Assembly (NCBI GenBank): GCA_023433275.1
Contig: JAEZDN010000067.1
Coordinates: 1 to 24,171 of the forward strand
DNA length: 24,171 nucleotides
Direction: 5' to 3'
DNA from: Verrucomicrobiota bacterium
Lineage (GTDB): Bacteria; Verrucomicrobiota; Verrucomicrobiia; Opitutales; Opitutaceae
Numbering within the stretch: the stretch's first letter is position 1; the number at the start of each line of letters is the position of its first letter. The translations under genes and the position numbers were made by a program. The notes beneath the pieces were generated by a model. It searched no databases and was not told where the DNA came from. It saw only the letters and a program-made list of their open reading frames with translations. This document shows, piece by piece, positions 23,966 through 24,171 of this stretch.

Positions 23966-24171
23966 ATGAACCCGAACATCCGCAACATCGCCATCATTGC
24001 ACACGTTGACCACGGCAAAACCACGCTCGTGGACAAACTGCTGAAGGAAGGCGGGGTTTTCCGCGCCAACCAGCACGTCGAGGAGCGAGCGATGGACTCG
24101 ATGGACCTCGAAAAGGAGAAGGGCATCACGATCAAGGCCAAGAACACCTCCGTTCACTGGCAGGACAAGAC
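23966..24171 (+). CDS. typA: Translational GTPase TypA/BipA, 5' part only
   Basis: The first 68 codons of a translation-factor GTPase are present, cut by the window edge. The G1 motif is AHVDHGKTT (12-20), followed by LVDKLLKEGG and the switch I segment SMDLEKEKGITIKAKNTSV. The start MNPNIRNIAIIAHVDHGKTT and the ITIKAKN segment are characteristic of TypA/BipA and distinguish it from LepA, which is elsewhere in this window with ITIKMHP. TypA binds the ribosome under stress and low temperature. Confidence 0.9.
   Translation, partial: MNPNIRNIAIIAHVDHGKTTLVDKLLKEGGVFRANQHVEERAMDSMDLEKEKGITIKAKNTSVHWQDK

Overview
High-GC chromosomal DNA, most likely from Verrucomicrobiota and probably an Opitutaceae-like (Opitutales) bacterium. 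This placement rests on the protein style (LepA, an ECF sigma/anti-sigma pair, a greatly enlarged LepB) and on an OleA/OleB-type pair, which is known from this phylum. No 16S gene is present, so it remains an inference. Most of the window is housekeeping DNA in compact, translationally coupled operons. There is no phage, no transposase and no CRISPR array.

Layout. (1) 52-3683, + strand: a four-gene SitABCD/YfeABCD-type Mn/Fe ABC importer (periplasmic binding protein, ATPase, two paralogous permeases). A metal-dependent amidohydrolase follows, separated by two hairpins. (2) 4638-6872, +: an M48 metallopeptidase lipoprotein and an M20 dipeptidase. (3) 6873-7169: a gene-free stretch with two 21-nt palindromes and the terminator of the next gene. 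(4) 7170-8658, -: a Pal/OmpA-like lipoprotein, an orphan NarL/LuxR-type response regulator and tRNA-Lys(TTT). (5) 8793-10200, +: an ECF sigma factor, its coupled membrane anti-sigma candidate and a strong terminator. (6) 10277-12507, -: dapA-dapB-ruvA, joining lysine/diaminopimelate synthesis to Holliday-junction repair. (7) 12586-18702, +: a PilT-like ATPase with a coupled unknown secreted protein, then fabD-lepA-lepB. (8) 18703-18880: a tRNA-like 3' remnant and AT-richer DNA. (9) 18881-23659, -: a five-gene lipid-type operon. (10) 23660-23965: a repeat-bearing spacer. (11) 23966 to the edge, +: the start of typA/bipA.

The most interesting region is the operon at 23659-18881. In transcription order it encodes a CrtI/retinol-saturase-type FAD oxidoreductase, a FabZ-like dehydratase, a FabI-like enoyl reductase that lacks one of the usual FabI tyrosines, an OleA-type thiolase (head-to-head Claisen condensation of acyl chains) and an OleB-type alpha/beta hydrolase with an Asp nucleophile. 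The OleC and OleD partners of the known olefin pathway are not in the window. The operon instead stops beside a degenerate tRNA fragment and the end of lepB. This looks like a dedicated acyl-chain tailoring and condensation pathway for a long-chain ketone, olefin or polyene lipid. The product is unknown to me.
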